From the NCBI RefSeq assembly GCF_009650605.1, contig NZ_WAJT01000001.1:1-64000 (forward strand): a stretch of 64,000 nucleotides of DNA, read 5' to 3'. Of this stretch, positions 1 through 9,905 are shown piece after piece. A program made the translations under genes and the position numbers. Each line of letters opens with the position of its first letter. The stretch's first letter is position 1. The stretch is from Labrenzia sp. CE80. Lineage in GTDB: Bacteria > Pseudomonadota > Alphaproteobacteria > Rhizobiales > Stappiaceae. The notes under the pieces were generated by a model that worked only from the letters and a program-made list of their open reading frames with translations, was not told where the DNA came from and made no database searches.

Positions 1-2
1 AC

Positions 3-95
3 AATCACATCCGTCCGCACAGCTCGATCGGGTTCAAAACGCCGGTAGAGTTCATGAAATCCATCGGCAATCCCAACCAGCCGGTGGTGCCATAA
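3..95 (+). pseudogene. IS3-family transposase C-terminus, cut by window start
   Basis: The frame from base 3 reads the typical end of an IS3-family DDE transposase (NHIRPHSSIGFKTPVEFM, stop at 93-95). The HxRPHSSLGxxTPxEF pattern is the conserved tail of the rve integrase domain. Bases 96-142 look like the end of the element and finish in GGGGCAGGCTCA, whose reverse complement begins TGAGCCTGCCCC, a plausible IS3-family terminus. Only about 30 codons are visible, so it cannot be said whether the element is intact upstream. It lies directly upstream of the cellulose operon. Confidence 0.72.
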
Positions 96-316
96 GGCCG
101 AGAATGACCGCACACTGTGGTCCAGCGCTCGGGGCAGGCTCAAAGTCACAGATGGCGTCTGCAAATTTGGGCGTGATTCGGCAGAGCTTTTCTTTACGGT
201 AGATCAGTGCTTTCAGCTCAACGGCATCGAATAAATTAAAACAAAATTTACCATAAAAGTGCATTTTCGGATTGTCGCTTCAGGCTTGAAAATCCAGAAA
301 ATGCAATCGGCTGTGT

Positions 317-1327
317 ATGTCAAAGACCCATTTTTATATCCATTGTCGGTGGTGTTTTTTGCGGGTCTTTCGAGGGGGCGGGGCGGCTCCAAAACACCAG
401 ATTTTAGCATTCGTTTTGGTGATCGCATTGGCGGCTTGCGCAAAATCTCCGAAAGTCGAACCGCTGGCGACGGCAGTCACGGTTCCGATCGATCAGGCCT
501 TTGCAACGCCGCCGCCAGGAGGTCCCGCTATCGTCGGCATTGTCGAGACTGCTTTCCTAAACGGAAAGCAGCAGGATATCGCACTGGCGACGCGTGGCGT
601 GACACCCGGACAAAACCTGTTGCGGGTGCAGATTATTGGCGTGACATCGAACTCCATTGAGAATGGTTCGAGCTTGTCTGAAGAAATTCCAACTCAGGAA
701 GCGATTTCAAAGGAGCACGCCACATTCCTTCCGGGTGTGCACCTCAAGCGATCTCCCTACCTTCTTCAAAACCAGTATGGCCCCTTTTCCTACGCGGCAG
801 GCCGCTCCTCTGCGGGGGAGACCTGCCTCTATGCATGGCAACAGATCGGGAAACCGCAGTCGCGGAAGACGATATTCAGCCCGCGCGGAGCCATTCAAAT
901 CCGATTGCGGCTCTGTGATCCTGCACTAGATGAGCGGGCATTGCTTGAGAAAATGTACCGGCTGAGCATCAACGTCGCCGTGCTTGATCCGTCCTGGGGG
1001 CCCTATGGTGAGCCGTTGCGACCGCCAGCTGACTGGGGGCGCACAAGCAGCCCCATCGTTCCGCTCTCTTCTGAAGGCTTTGTCGGCGTCGTGCCAAATC
1101 GCAAGGTGCCTGCGCGTGGTCGACCTCGACAAGCTCAGTCCGCGATACCGATATCTGCGGCCACGAAGACGCCGACAACCATTGTTCCGTCCCCTGTGAC
1201 CTCTACTACCGACAAAGCCGCGGAAGGCGCCTTAGATGTGATTGTCCCTCCGCCACCGCCAGCGTTGTTGAACGCTGGCACGGTCGCTAAAGCTGATACG
1301 ACGGAGACTGTGTCCAAAACAGAATAA
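317..1327 (+). CDS. bcsN: Cellulose biosynthesis lipoprotein BcsN
   Basis: A 336-residue protein, first gene of the cellulose operon, 56 bases upstream of bcsA. It resembles BcsN, an accessory protein of alphaproteobacterial (type III) cellulose operons whose role is not known. A hydrophobic stretch ends in a lipobox (VIALAAC, Cys about residue 41), so it is probably a lipoprotein facing the periplasm. The C-terminal third is low-complexity and rich in Pro, Thr and Ala, probably a flexible tail. The ATG at 317 gives an unusually long N-region before the signal segment, and no clear ribosome-binding site is seen. An in-frame TTG at 359 is a reasonable alternative start. Position and lipobox are seen; family membership is judged from sequence resemblance and operon order. 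Confidence 0.75.
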   Translation: MSKTHFYIHCRWCFLRVFRGGGAAPKHQILAFVLVIALAACAKSPKVEPLATAVTVPIDQAFATPPPGGPAIVGIVETAFLNGKQQDIALATRGVTPGQNLLRVQIIGVTSNSIENGSSLSEEIPTQEAISKEHATFLPGVHLKRSPYLLQNQYGPFSYAAGRSSAGETCLYAWQQIGKPQSRKTIFSPRGAIQIRLRLCDPALDERALLEKMYRLSINVAVLDPSWGPYGEPLRPPADWGRTSSPIVPLSSEGFVGVVPNRKVPARGRPRQAQSAIPISAATKTPTTIVPSPVTSTTDKAAEGALDVIVPPPPPALLNAGTVAKADTTETVSKTE

Positions 1328-1383
1328 CAAAAGGAATCTGTATGTAGGAGGAAAATAGAAAAAGAGAGACGAAACAGAGCGAA

Positions 1384-3582
1384 ATGACCAAGATTATCAA
1401 ACTATTTATTTGGATGATATTGACGGCTTGCTTCGTGCTACTGATCACTTTGCCGATCAGTTCTCAAGCGCAGCTTTCCGTCGACGTGATTATCATCGTT
1501 TCAATGATCATTTTGAAGATGGTTGCACCGAAGGGAAGTCTGCGACTTGTTGTGCTTACATTGGGCTCGGCTATCGTGCTGCGGTACCTATACTGGCGTA
1601 CGACAAGCACCTTGCCGCCGGTAACAGAGCTTCAGGATTTCATTCCAGGCGTTCTTTTATATATCGCTGAACTCTACAGTATTATGATGCTTGGCTTGAG
1701 TATGTTTATTGTCGCCATGCCGCTTGACTCGCGTCCTCCGCGTCGTCTGAGAGACGATGACGACTTGCCGGCAGTCGATATTTTCATCCCAACCTACAAC
1801 GAAGATGAAGAGCTGCTTGCTGGAACCATTGCTGCCGCGAAGGGTATTGAATATCCAGCGGACAAGTTGGTTGTCTGGGTCCTAGACGACGGCGGCACAC
1901 TTCAAAAGCGCAACTCCAGCAAATTGCAGGATGCGCATGCAGCGCAGAGCCGACATGAATCCTTGAATCGGCTGTGTGCGGACCTTGGCGCTCGCTATTT
2001 GACCCGTGAGCGCAACGAGCATGCGAAAGCGGGCAACTTGAACAATGCACTTGCGCATTCTTCAGGAGAGGTGGTCGTTGTTTTCGACGCCGACCATGCC
2101 CCAACCCGCGACTTTCTTATCGAAACGGTAGGGCATTTCAACGACGATCCGAAGCTCTTCCTAGTGCAGACACCGCACTTTTTTCTCAATCCGGATCCTC
2201 TTGAACGAAACCTGCGCACATTTGAGAAGATGCCTTCAGAGAACGAAATGTTCTACGGCATCATTCAAAGAGGTCTGGACAAGTGGAATGCTTCGTTCTT
2301 TTGCGGTTCTGCGGCTTTGTTGCGGCGCAAAGCTCTGGAGGAAACGGAAGGTTTCAGCGGGGTCACCATCACCGAAGACTGTGAGACTGCGCTGACACTT
2401 CACGCTCGTGGATGGAACAGCATCTATATCGACAGGCCTCTGATCGCAGGTTTGCAGCCGGCGACCTTCGCAAGCTTCATTGGTCAGCGAAGCCGTTGGG
2501 CACAAGGGATGATGCAAATTCTGCGGTTTCACTTCCCGCTCACCAAGCTGGGTCTCAGCTTCCCCCAGATGCTTTGCTATCTCTCTTCGACTTTGTTTTG
2601 GCTCTTTCCTTTCGCCCGCACCATTTTTCTGGTGGCTCCACTATTTTACATATTTTTCGATCTGCACATTTTCGAGGCGTCAGGCAAAGACTTCTTTGTC
2701 TATACATCCGTCTACATGATCGTGAATATGATCATGCAGAACTACCTGTACGGACGTTTCAGATGGCCGCTGATCTCGGAGCTCTATGAATACATTCAGA
2801 CAGTGCATCTGCTGCCCGCGGTGATCTCTACTATCCTCAACCCAAGCAAGCCGACGTTTAACGTCACAGCAAAGGACGAGTCGATTTCTCATAGCAGACT
2901 CTCGGAGCTGAGCCTGCCATTCTTTCTGATTTTTGGTGTCTTGCTAGCGGGGGTCGTCGTTACCCTGGTGCGTCTCTACACAGAACCCTTTAAATCCGAC
3001 ATTACCATCGTTGTCGGCGCCTGGAATTTTCTCAATCTCGTTTTGGCAGGGTGTGCGCTGGGGGTCGTTTCTGAACGAGGTGAGCGCCAGTCGACACGGC
3101 GTATCAAGGTGAATCGCCGGTGCGAGATCAGAGTTGGAGATGAGTGGCTTCCGGCGACTGTCAACGACGTATCGGTGAGAGGCGCACGGATCGACGTTTT
3201 GGGTAAAATCGCCCGGACGGTCTCCGAAGGCGAAGAGATAGAGATGCGGCTTTCGCCGCACGCGGACCTTGCTGAAGACACTTTGCCGATAGAGGTTCGG
3301 CATATCCAGAACACTGCTGAAGGTGCCACCTTCGGCTGCCGTTATGCGACAAGAAATGCGGAGCATCATCGTCTTATCACCGATCTTGTTTTCGCAAACT
3401 CGGAGCAATGGAGTGCGTTTCAAACCGGGCGCCGGGCCAATCCCGGCGTGCTTGGCGGAATATTGAAATTCTTACGAATTTCACTCTACCAGACAGCCCG
3501 AGGGCTCTCTTATCTTGCCACGGGCTTCCGTACGCCGAAAACGCCTCCGCGTTCGATCGCGCCATCGGAGGGCCGCGTGTGA
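1384..3582 (+). CDS. bcsA: Cellulose synthase catalytic subunit BcsA
   Basis: Inner-membrane GT2 glycosyltransferase that polymerises UDP-glucose to beta-1,4-glucan and passes the chain through its own channel. At 732 residues it has the usual length. N-terminal membrane helices are followed by the catalytic motifs: DD (168-169), the DxD-type DAD (235-237), TED (330-332) and QRSRW (368-372). More membrane helices follow, then a cytoplasmic PilZ domain from about residue 565 with an Arg-rich lead and a DVSVRG (DxSxxG) motif near 594, the known c-di-GMP switch of this family. No diguanylate cyclase is encoded nearby, so control would come from elsewhere. Its stop overlaps the bcsB start. Confidence 0.97.
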   Translation: MTKIIKLFIWMILTACFVLLITLPISSQAQLSVDVIIIVSMIILKMVAPKGSLRLVVLTLGSAIVLRYLYWRTTSTLPPVTELQDFIPGVLLYIAELYSIMMLGLSMFIVAMPLDSRPPRRLRDDDDLPAVDIFIPTYNEDEELLAGTIAAAKGIEYPADKLVVWVLDDGGTLQKRNSSKLQDAHAAQSRHESLNRLCADLGARYLTRERNEHAKAGNLNNALAHSSGEVVVVFDADHAPTRDFLIETVGHFNDDPKLFLVQTPHFFLNPDPLERNLRTFEKMPSENEMFYGIIQRGLDKWNASFFCGSAALLRRKALEETEGFSGVTITEDCETALTLHARGWNSIYIDRPLIAGLQPATFASFIGQRSRWAQGMMQILRFHFPLTKLGLSFPQMLCYLSSTLFWLFPFARTIFLVAPLFYIFFDLHIFEASGKDFFVYTSVYMIVNMIMQNYLYGRFRWPLISELYEYIQTVHLLPAVISTILNPSKPTFNVTAKDESISHSRLSELSLPFFLIFGVLLAGVVVTLVRLYTEPFKSDITIVVGAWNFLNLVLAGCALGVVSERGERQSTRRIKVNRRCEIRVGDEWLPATVNDVSVRGARIDVLGKIARTVSEGEEIEMRLSPHADLAEDTLPIEVRHIQNTAEGATFGCRYATRNAEHHRLITDLVFANSEQWSAFQTGRRANPGVLGGILKFLRISLYQTARGLSYLATGFRTPKTPPRSIAPSEGRV

Positions 3583-5984
3583 CCCGGCCAACTGCTAAGC
3601 TTCTCGCAAGCACCGTTCTGTCCGCATTCATCTGCCTACAAACGCCTGCCTTCGCTCAGGTAGCGCCTTTCAGCATGGATCCTGAGCGTTCAGGCACAGC
3701 GGGGCCGGTTCAGACGGCACCGGATGCGCTCCCTGACATACCCTATCTTAAAGAACCGGGCGGACCTGAAACTCCTCAACGGCCGTATCCCCAACAGAGT
3801 TTTCCAACAGCGACAGGTGCGGCGGCATTACAGCCGCCCGGAAGCTTTCGTAGATTTGTACTTCCGGATGCTGAATGGAAGATGCGGGGAGAAATGGCGA
3901 CGCGTTCCTGGTCGCTTGTGTTAACACCTCTGCAGGCAGTTACCGAAGCAAAGCTGCAGTTAACCTATCAAAATGCGATCCTTGTTGCGCCCGAGGCATC
4001 GCGGTTGCAGCTTTCGATTAACGGTACACCAGTTTTGTTGGAGCGCATTTCTTCACCGGACCGGCCCAAAAAATTGGAGGTCGCGATACCAAAAGGTCTG
4101 CTCAAGGCTGGGGTAAATGTTTTCAACATTTCTGCGGATCAGCGGCACAGAACCGACTGTAGTATTGAATCGACCTACGAACTTTGGACTGATATCGACC
4201 CAAGTCAAACGTTCTTGCATTTTGACAATGCCGCGGCGGCCCACTTGAATCGGGTCGCAGAAATTGCTGCGTTAGGGAACAATGGCGCTGGCCGAACCGC
4301 CATTCAGATCGTCGCCCCGGACTCCGGTGCTCGAGCGCCGCGCGATGGTCTCATGAGACTGGCGCAGAACATCGCTCTGATCGCTGACATGCCGCGCCAG
4401 TCAATTTCAATTGTGTCATCGCCTCAAGGCGATGCGGCCCTGACGGTTTATTTCGGCACCTACGATCTTCTTTCCAGTTTCACAGGTGTCGAAAAGTACC
4501 TTGGCAACGCTCAGGCGGCATCCTTTATGGATCTGCCTGAAAGAGAACGATCGGCTCTTCTTATCTCAGGGGCGAACTGGGCCGAGGTGGAAAGGGCTAT
4601 CGATGCCGTTGCGGCCGTTGCAGCTCAAGTTGCCTCAAATGAGTCAACCGATCGACTCAGTACCCAGAACAGGCTTTATCCAGATCCACCTTTGATACGC
4701 GATGCCGCTCGGTTCCGGTTTTCAGACCTAGGCCTTATCACTCGAGAGTTCTCCGGACGACAATTTCGCAGCGAGCTTTCGTTTGGATTGCCTGCAGACT
4801 TCTATGCGCACGCTTATGGCCAATTCACGCTGCTGCTCGATGCCGCTTACGCCCCGAGTGTCCTTCCCGGAAGCCATATTGATATCTACGTCAATGGTGA
4901 GATCGCCGCCAATATCCCGATCACCGAGAGCGGCGGCTCAATCATGAACAGCTACCCGGTGAAGATACCAGTCCGCCACGCCCGGCCAGGTCTCAATACC
5001 ATCACGATTGAAGCGAGTTTCAAGACACAAGCAGACGAGGTCTGCGCTGCCGGGGAAACCGGAAACCAGAACCAACGTTTCGTTTTGTTCGACACAAGTG
5101 AGGTAGTCTTTCCCAAGTTTGCGCGCATCGGACGTCTGCCCGATTTGGCATCTTTCGCCAGCTTCGGTGCTCCCTATGGCGAAGGTGAGACTAAAACCAG
5201 CTTGGTACTTGGAGATGCGCAGACGAACACTCTGTCGGCAGCTGCGACGCTGCTCTCTCGTCTCGCCGTCGCATCTGGCAAGCCCTTGCCGGTTGAGATG
5301 GTAGCGCAAAACGCAGAACCTGCCGGATATGGGGCAATTTTCGTTGGCAGGATCGCGAATTTGCCGATCCCAGCATTGATGCAAGTTGGTCTTGGTGACG
5401 TCGTAAAATCGACCTGGGCGGAATCTGCACCCTCACAGACGGCGCCTTTAGGTAAACTTCCTGACAATCAGCAAACTCTGGAGGCTTGGCGAAAGAAGAT
5501 CATCGATCAAGGTTGGCGTGGCCGCATCTCTTCCTTTTTGCAAAACCTCCAAAACAGTATCGATCTTTCGCAACAAAATCTCAGTCTTACACCAGGAGCT
5601 GGAAAAACCTACAATCCTCCTGTCGGTGCGAACCTGCTGGTCGCGCAGAACATTGCACTGCGTGGAGAGGGCGCCTGGACGATTGTGGCAGCCCCCAATG
5701 GGCAGGATCTCTCTCAGAATCTGGATAGCCTGCTCGACCACTGGGATGACCTTTCAGGACAGATAAGCGCTCTGAATTCTGCGACTGGTGAGTTTCAGAC
5801 ATCGCATGCGAGTTTGGTAGAGTTCCAAATTACGCAACCTCTTTCCTTCAGCAACCTGCGCCTGATCATTACGAACTGGGTTTCGATCAACATCGTCGTA
5901 TTTGGGCTGTTTTTCCTAGTTCTTGTAGTTCTTCTTGGTTTGGCCGCTGCTGGTGTCCTTCGAGTTTTCGGGAGGCAATCGTGA
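3579..5984 (+). CDS. bcsB: Cellulose synthase periplasmic subunit BcsB
   Basis: Periplasmic partner of BcsA that guides the glucan across the periplasm and anchors the complex by a C-terminal helix. The GTG at 3579 overlaps the bcsA stop and places a signal peptide at the very N-terminus (basic start, hydrophobic core, TPAFAQ cleavage region), giving 801 residues. The frame stays open upstream to 3408, but that extension overlaps bcsA by 175 bases and would put the signal peptide internally, so I reject it. A long beta-rich periplasmic region is followed by one transmembrane helix near the end (about residues 770-792) and a short basic tail, as in the family. The next start overlaps this stop. 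Confidence 0.94.
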   Translation: MTRPTAKLLASTVLSAFICLQTPAFAQVAPFSMDPERSGTAGPVQTAPDALPDIPYLKEPGGPETPQRPYPQQSFPTATGAAALQPPGSFRRFVLPDAEWKMRGEMATRSWSLVLTPLQAVTEAKLQLTYQNAILVAPEASRLQLSINGTPVLLERISSPDRPKKLEVAIPKGLLKAGVNVFNISADQRHRTDCSIESTYELWTDIDPSQTFLHFDNAAAAHLNRVAEIAALGNNGAGRTAIQIVAPDSGARAPRDGLMRLAQNIALIADMPRQSISIVSSPQGDAALTVYFGTYDLLSSFTGVEKYLGNAQAASFMDLPERERSALLISGANWAEVERAIDAVAAVAAQVASNESTDRLSTQNRLYPDPPLIRDAARFRFSDLGLITREFSGRQFRSELSFGLPADFYAHAYGQFTLLLDAAYAPSVLPGSHIDIYVNGEIAANIPITESGGSIMNSYPVKIPVRHARPGLNTITIEASFKTQADEVCAAGETGNQNQRFVLFDTSEVVFPKFARIGRLPDLASFASFGAPYGEGETKTSLVLGDAQTNTLSAAATLLSRLAVASGKPLPVEMVAQNAEPAGYGAIFVGRIANLPIPALMQVGLGDVVKSTWAESAPSQTAPLGKLPDNQQTLEAWRKKIIDQGWRGRISSFLQNLQNSIDLSQQNLSLTPGAGKTYNPPVGANLLVAQNIALRGEGAWTIVAAPNGQDLSQNLDSLLDHWDDLSGQISALNSATGEFQTSHASLVEFQITQPLSFSNLRLIITNWVSINIVVFGLFFLVLVVLLGLAAAGVLRVFGRQS

Positions 5985-7060
5985 GGTTCGATCGGCTTCC
6001 AAAATTGGTCATTCGCGTCGGTATTGTGGCCGTGCTGCAAACGGTTTGCGTGCTGTCGATTTTGGCCGAGGCGAAGGTGCCTAGGCAAGGTACTATCAGT
6101 CAGGACGAATGGTTCTCCTACGTCTCGCATTTTGTGACGGCCGGAGGGCGGGTCGTCGACACTGCAAATGGCAACATCAGCCATAGCGAGAGCCAGGGCT
6201 ACGGACTTTTGCTCGCCTATCTTGCTGATGATCACGCGACTTTTGACCAGATCTGGTCTTTCACCGAAACCAACATGTGGCTACGGGATGACGATCTTGT
6301 TGTGTGGAAATGGGACCCTGCGGCTACTCCGCCAATTCAGGATGTGAACAACGCATCCGATGGAGACATGCTCATCGCTTACAGTTTGGCACTGGCAGCC
6401 AGGGCCTGGGGGCGACGTGACTTTGCCTCCGCCGCCAAGCGGATCGCCAATGCAATCGACACAACGCTGATCTTCAATTTCGAGGAAAAATGGCTTTTGC
6501 GGTCGGCTGCGGCGGGCTTCAGTGCAAAGGATCGCTCGGACGGTCCGGTAATCAATTTGTCCTACTGGATCTTCGAGGCTATCCCGGTTCTTGCCGAGCT
6601 GACGGAGAAGGATCACTGGTCCGAACTTTCCTTTAGCGGAGTGCAACTCGTCAAAGACGCAAGATTTGGCTCATATGAATTGCCCAGCGACTGGATAAGC
6701 CTGCGCGATGGCGTTGTACCTGCAACCGGTTTTCCAACTGAGTTCAGCTACAATGCATTCAGAATTCCGCTGTATCTCGCCCGGTCCGGCTACGTCTCCC
6801 GGGAGCTGTTAAATCCCTTCCTGAGGGCGATGAACCAGCCAGGAGCAGGCGTTCCTGTGATCAACGTGAATACCGGCAAGACAAGCGAAACGTTAACGGA
6901 CCCGGGCTATATTGCCATCGGCGCGGCGCTCGAATGCATACTGGAGGGTAAACCCCTGCCGGACGAGGTGAAGATGTTCAAACCGACAAGTTATTACCCG
7001 TCGACGCTGCATCTTCTCGTCTTGTCATTTCTTTCTGAAGAGTATCCGGGTTGTCTATGA
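5981..7060 (+). CDS. bcsZ: Periplasmic endo-beta-1,4-glucanase BcsZ (GH8)
   Basis: Glycoside hydrolase family 8 cellulase found in most cellulose operons, which trims or edits nascent glucan in the periplasm. The protein is 359 residues with an N-terminal signal sequence. Expected GH8 motifs are present: the general-acid Glu in SESQGYG (about E70) and the ASDGDMLIA signature (D127, D129). The GTG start at 5981 overlaps the bcsB stop by four bases, which argues for translational coupling. Its stop in turn overlaps the next ATG. Confidence 0.94.
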   Translation: MRFDRLPKLVIRVGIVAVLQTVCVLSILAEAKVPRQGTISQDEWFSYVSHFVTAGGRVVDTANGNISHSESQGYGLLLAYLADDHATFDQIWSFTETNMWLRDDDLVVWKWDPAATPPIQDVNNASDGDMLIAYSLALAARAWGRRDFASAAKRIANAIDTTLIFNFEEKWLLRSAAAGFSAKDRSDGPVINLSYWIFEAIPVLAELTEKDHWSELSFSGVQLVKDARFGSYELPSDWISLRDGVVPATGFPTEFSYNAFRIPLYLARSGYVSRELLNPFLRAMNQPGAGVPVINVNTGKTSETLTDPGYIAIGAALECILEGKPLPDEVKMFKPTSYYPSTLHLLVLSFLSEEYPGCL

Positions 7061-9093
7061 GACCTCTTCTCGTTTCCGCATTGATCCTTGGTGCCGGCTT
7101 TTCCGCACACGCCGTTTTTTCGGCGGAAAAGCCGTGGCCTTACAGCGATCAGGCTAATCCCTCTGGGGCTGGGCAAAAGACAATTGTGCAAGCTCAAATC
7201 TCGGCGCCTGGTCACCTTGCCGCTGCCGAGAAAACAGCATCTCGCGGTAGTTCAGATCCAACGCAGCTGCCTTCTTCGGACCTTGCGGGTCTTCGATATT
7301 TTGCCCAATCGGGTGACACAAAGCGCTTAAAGAAAGAAATTGAGCGCCTTCAGGAAATCTATCCTGATTGGAGTCCACCAGAGGACCTAACATCTCTAAG
7401 CATCGTCAGCGATCCCGAGCTGACACATATGTGGAAGGTCTTCGCCGAAGGAAAATATCCTGAACTGCGCCGATTGATCGACGAGAGAAAAGCCGCCGAA
7501 CCCGGCTGGATCGCGCCCAAAGATCTGCTTGAGAAACTGTCGTTTGCCGAAGCCCGTAGCCGTCTAATAAACGCGTCTCACCTCGAACAGTACGACACAG
7601 TCATTCGTATAGCCGCCGCCAATGCGGATCTACTGACTTGTGCAAATGTCGACATCATGTGGCGTCTAGCGGAGGCCTTCACTAAGACGGGAGTGGATGG
7701 CCGGGCCAAGGAAGCCTATTTCTACATTCTGCAGAACTGCAATGTTCCTTCCGAGCGGGTTGCGACGATCCAGAAAGCGCTGGCTTTGCTGCCAGAAGTT
7801 GATGTCGATCAGCTTATTGTCGAGGAAAGGTTGAGGGCGGATGGAACCCCCGAATTTGAGACCGTCCGCGATGATCTTGCCCGCCTGAACATCACACGGA
7901 GTCTAAAGGATGGCAAGGCCGCCAACCCGGACGATTTGCAAAAGATAGAAAAACTAGCGCAACAGAAAAATGCAGGCGAAGACGCGCTTTTGTTGGGTTG
8001 GTATTTCCTGGAACGAAAGCTATTTCAGACGGCTGAAAGCTGGTTTCGGCAAGCTACCGCACGGAGCGATACCGAAGAAGCAGCTCAGGGCTTAGGGCTA
8101 GCACTCCTGGGTTTGGACAAGCCTATCGAGGCAGAAAAAGTACTGAATCCGTGGTGGCAAGCTTCGGCAAGGAGCCAAGCAAATTACCTGGCTTCGGCAT
8201 CCGCCATCTTGGCACGGGAGCCCAGGGCAAAAATAGACGAGGACACATTTAGGACGATAGTCCTCGCAGTCACGCGTGCGAAGGATGGCAAAGCCGCACG
8301 GCAAATCGGCTGGTATGCTTATGAGAACGACCAAGCTGCAACGGCTTCACAGTGGTTTCAAGTGGCCTTGACTTGGGAACCGGACGACGAAGCGGCCGCC
8401 TATGGGTTAGCATTGTCATTGAGGAAAAGCGGCGATCAGAAGCAACTTGCTGCGCTGATAGCCAAATGGTCGGCGCGGTCAAAAAAAATCGCCGCCCTTG
8501 AACCCACGGCAACACGAGCCAGCGTTGGGCCAAGTAAGGTCGGCTCCGCAACAGCCGGTTCTGATTGCACCAGATTTGTTCCGCCATCCGCGCTTTCGCC
8601 GGCTACTGCCGTTGCTCGTGGCTGGTGTCTTTTGAACAAGAACCGGCCTATTGAGGCGGTCGATGTATTCGCTGTGGCGCTTTCGTCAAAAAACGAGCGG
8701 ACACGCAGCGACGCGGCTTACGGGCAGAGTCTCGCTTATCTCCGACTTGGTCTTGTCAATCAAGCATCTGTTTCCGCGACACAAGCAAGCCAGTCTCCAG
8801 AAAGGTCACGTGAGCTTACGCTCGATATCTTGTCGAAGCGGGCAGGTGCCGCGTTTGAGGCGGGGCGCTACACAGAAGCGCTGATAGCGCTCGATGAACG
8901 CCGCAGATATGAGCCGGAGCAGTTCGATTTGATGGTGCTGCGCGGCTATGCCTATTTGCAATTGAAGCGGTATGAAGATGCGCTACAGGTCTTCGAGGCG
9001 GTAGCCTCGGCCGGCTTCAGCAAGGGAAAACGCGGGATTTCAGATACACTTGCGCTACGAGATGCGAAGAAGAAGAATTCGACCAGCAATTAA
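7057..9093 (+). CDS. bcsK: TPR protein of the cellulose operon, BcsK-like
   Basis: A 678-residue secreted or periplasmic protein made largely of tetratricopeptide-like helical repeats, last gene of the operon. A signal peptide (hydrophobic stretch ending about SAHAVFSA) is followed by repeats, clear at residues 100-260 and 290-650, with Ala/Gly/Tyr spacing such as GWYFLERKLFQTAESWF. There is no C-terminal outer-membrane beta-barrel as in BcsC, so it cannot be the export porin by itself. Order and length match the TPR protein called BcsK in type III operons, and the symbol rests on that. The ATG at 7057 overlaps the bcsZ stop; an in-frame TTG six bases earlier is less likely. About 88 bases of unassigned sequence follow before the IS remnant. 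Confidence 0.8.
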   Translation: MRPLLVSALILGAGFSAHAVFSAEKPWPYSDQANPSGAGQKTIVQAQISAPGHLAAAEKTASRGSSDPTQLPSSDLAGLRYFAQSGDTKRLKKEIERLQEIYPDWSPPEDLTSLSIVSDPELTHMWKVFAEGKYPELRRLIDERKAAEPGWIAPKDLLEKLSFAEARSRLINASHLEQYDTVIRIAAANADLLTCANVDIMWRLAEAFTKTGVDGRAKEAYFYILQNCNVPSERVATIQKALALLPEVDVDQLIVEERLRADGTPEFETVRDDLARLNITRSLKDGKAANPDDLQKIEKLAQQKNAGEDALLLGWYFLERKLFQTAESWFRQATARSDTEEAAQGLGLALLGLDKPIEAEKVLNPWWQASARSQANYLASASAILAREPRAKIDEDTFRTIVLAVTRAKDGKAARQIGWYAYENDQAATASQWFQVALTWEPDDEAAAYGLALSLRKSGDQKQLAALIAKWSARSKKIAALEPTATRASVGPSKVGSATAGSDCTRFVPPSALSPATAVARGWCLLNKNRPIEAVDVFAVALSSKNERTRSDAAYGQSLAYLRLGLVNQASVSATQASQSPERSRELTLDILSKRAGAAFEAGRYTEALIALDERRRYEPEQFDLMVLRGYAYLQLKRYEDALQVFEAVASAGFSKGKRGISDTLALRDAKKKNSTSN

Positions 9094-9181
9094 TTCGGAT
9101 TTATTTGCGAGAGGCCCATTTAGCTACTCCCCGCCATATCTAGAATTCCTGGTCATTGATGGAGACCTCGTGGCCTACTTC

Positions 9182-9537
9182 TGACCTGCTCCCCGATTTG
9201 CCCGCATTTATAAGTTAGCCCTGTTCATGTTGGGGGCCGCTTGGGACCGGGGTGCAAATTCGTTCGAGGTGAGCCCGTCGAGGCTCGTGTGGGGCCGGTT
9301 CAGATTGTAGTCGTCTCTCCAGTCTTCGATGATCTCGCGGGCATGACGATAGCTGATGAAGAGATGTTCGTTCAGGCATTCGTCGCGCAAACGGCCGTTG
9401 AAGCTCTCTACAAAACCATTTCGCATCGGCTTTCCCAGTGCGATGTAATGCCATTCGAACCTACGTTCCTGCTGCCATTTGAGCATGGCATTTGAAGTGA
9501 GTTCCGTGCCGTTGTCGCTGACCACCATGCAGGGGAT
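9182..9537 (-). pseudogene. IS3-family transposase remnant, truncated by the first IS copy
   Basis: On the minus strand 109 codons (stop at 9208-9210) encode the C-terminal half of an IS3-family DDE transposase. The second catalytic Asp (SDNGTE), the catalytic Glu (VESFNGRLRDE) and the RPHTSLDGLTSNEF tail are all visible. The frame is interrupted exactly at 9537/9538, where the next IS begins, so the N-terminal half is missing. A terminus-like TGACCTGCTCCCCG starts at 9182, just past the stop. The tail differs from the transposase end at 3-95, so these are different elements. Non-functional. Confidence 0.85.
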
Positions 9538-9594
9538 TGATCCTCCCCCAATGAATTGGTCCGCCCCTATAGTTCGGAAAATGGAGGACCACAG

Positions 9595-9873
9595 ATGGCG
9601 ATCAAGCGACCAAAGCCGGAAGAGATTGTCGTGAAGTTGCGACAAGTTGAAGTGTTGATGGGGCAAGGCATGGCCCGGATTGATGCGATCAGACAGACCG
9701 GTGTGACTGAGCAGACCTATTACCGCTGGAAGAAGAAGTATGGTGGAATGGGCACGGAACAACTCAAGGAACTGAAGCGGCTCCAGAAGGAAAACGAGCG
9801 GCTGAGACGGGCCGTATCGGATCTGACGCTGGACAAGTTGATCTTGTCGGAAGCCGCAAAGGGAAACTTCTAA
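9595..9873 (+). CDS. IS3-family transposase OrfA (copy 1)
   Basis: A 92-residue protein with an N-terminal helix-turn-helix (MARIDAIRQTGVTEQTYYRWKKKYGG) and a leucine-zipper-like helix (LKELKRLQKENERLRRAV), the standard DNA-binding and dimerisation half of an IS3 transposase. The ATG at 9595 has GGAGGACC just upstream. The orfB frame (-1 relative to orfA) is open back past the orfA stop through the AAAGGGAAACTT region, so an OrfAB fusion by -1 ribosomal frameshifting near 9858-9868 is likely, as in the family. The protein is identical to that of copy 2. Confidence 0.93.
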   Translation: MAIKRPKPEEIVVKLRQVEVLMGQGMARIDAIRQTGVTEQTYYRWKKKYGGMGTEQLKELKRLQKENERLRRAVSDLTLDKLILSEAAKGNF

Positions 9874-9905
9874 GCCCTTCGCGCCGCCGTGCTTGCATTG
9901 ATCAT

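Noticed and set aside
3408..3578. Longer start for bcsB inside bcsA
   Set aside because: It would bury the signal peptide 57 residues inside the protein; the GTG at 3579 overlapping the bcsA stop is far better.
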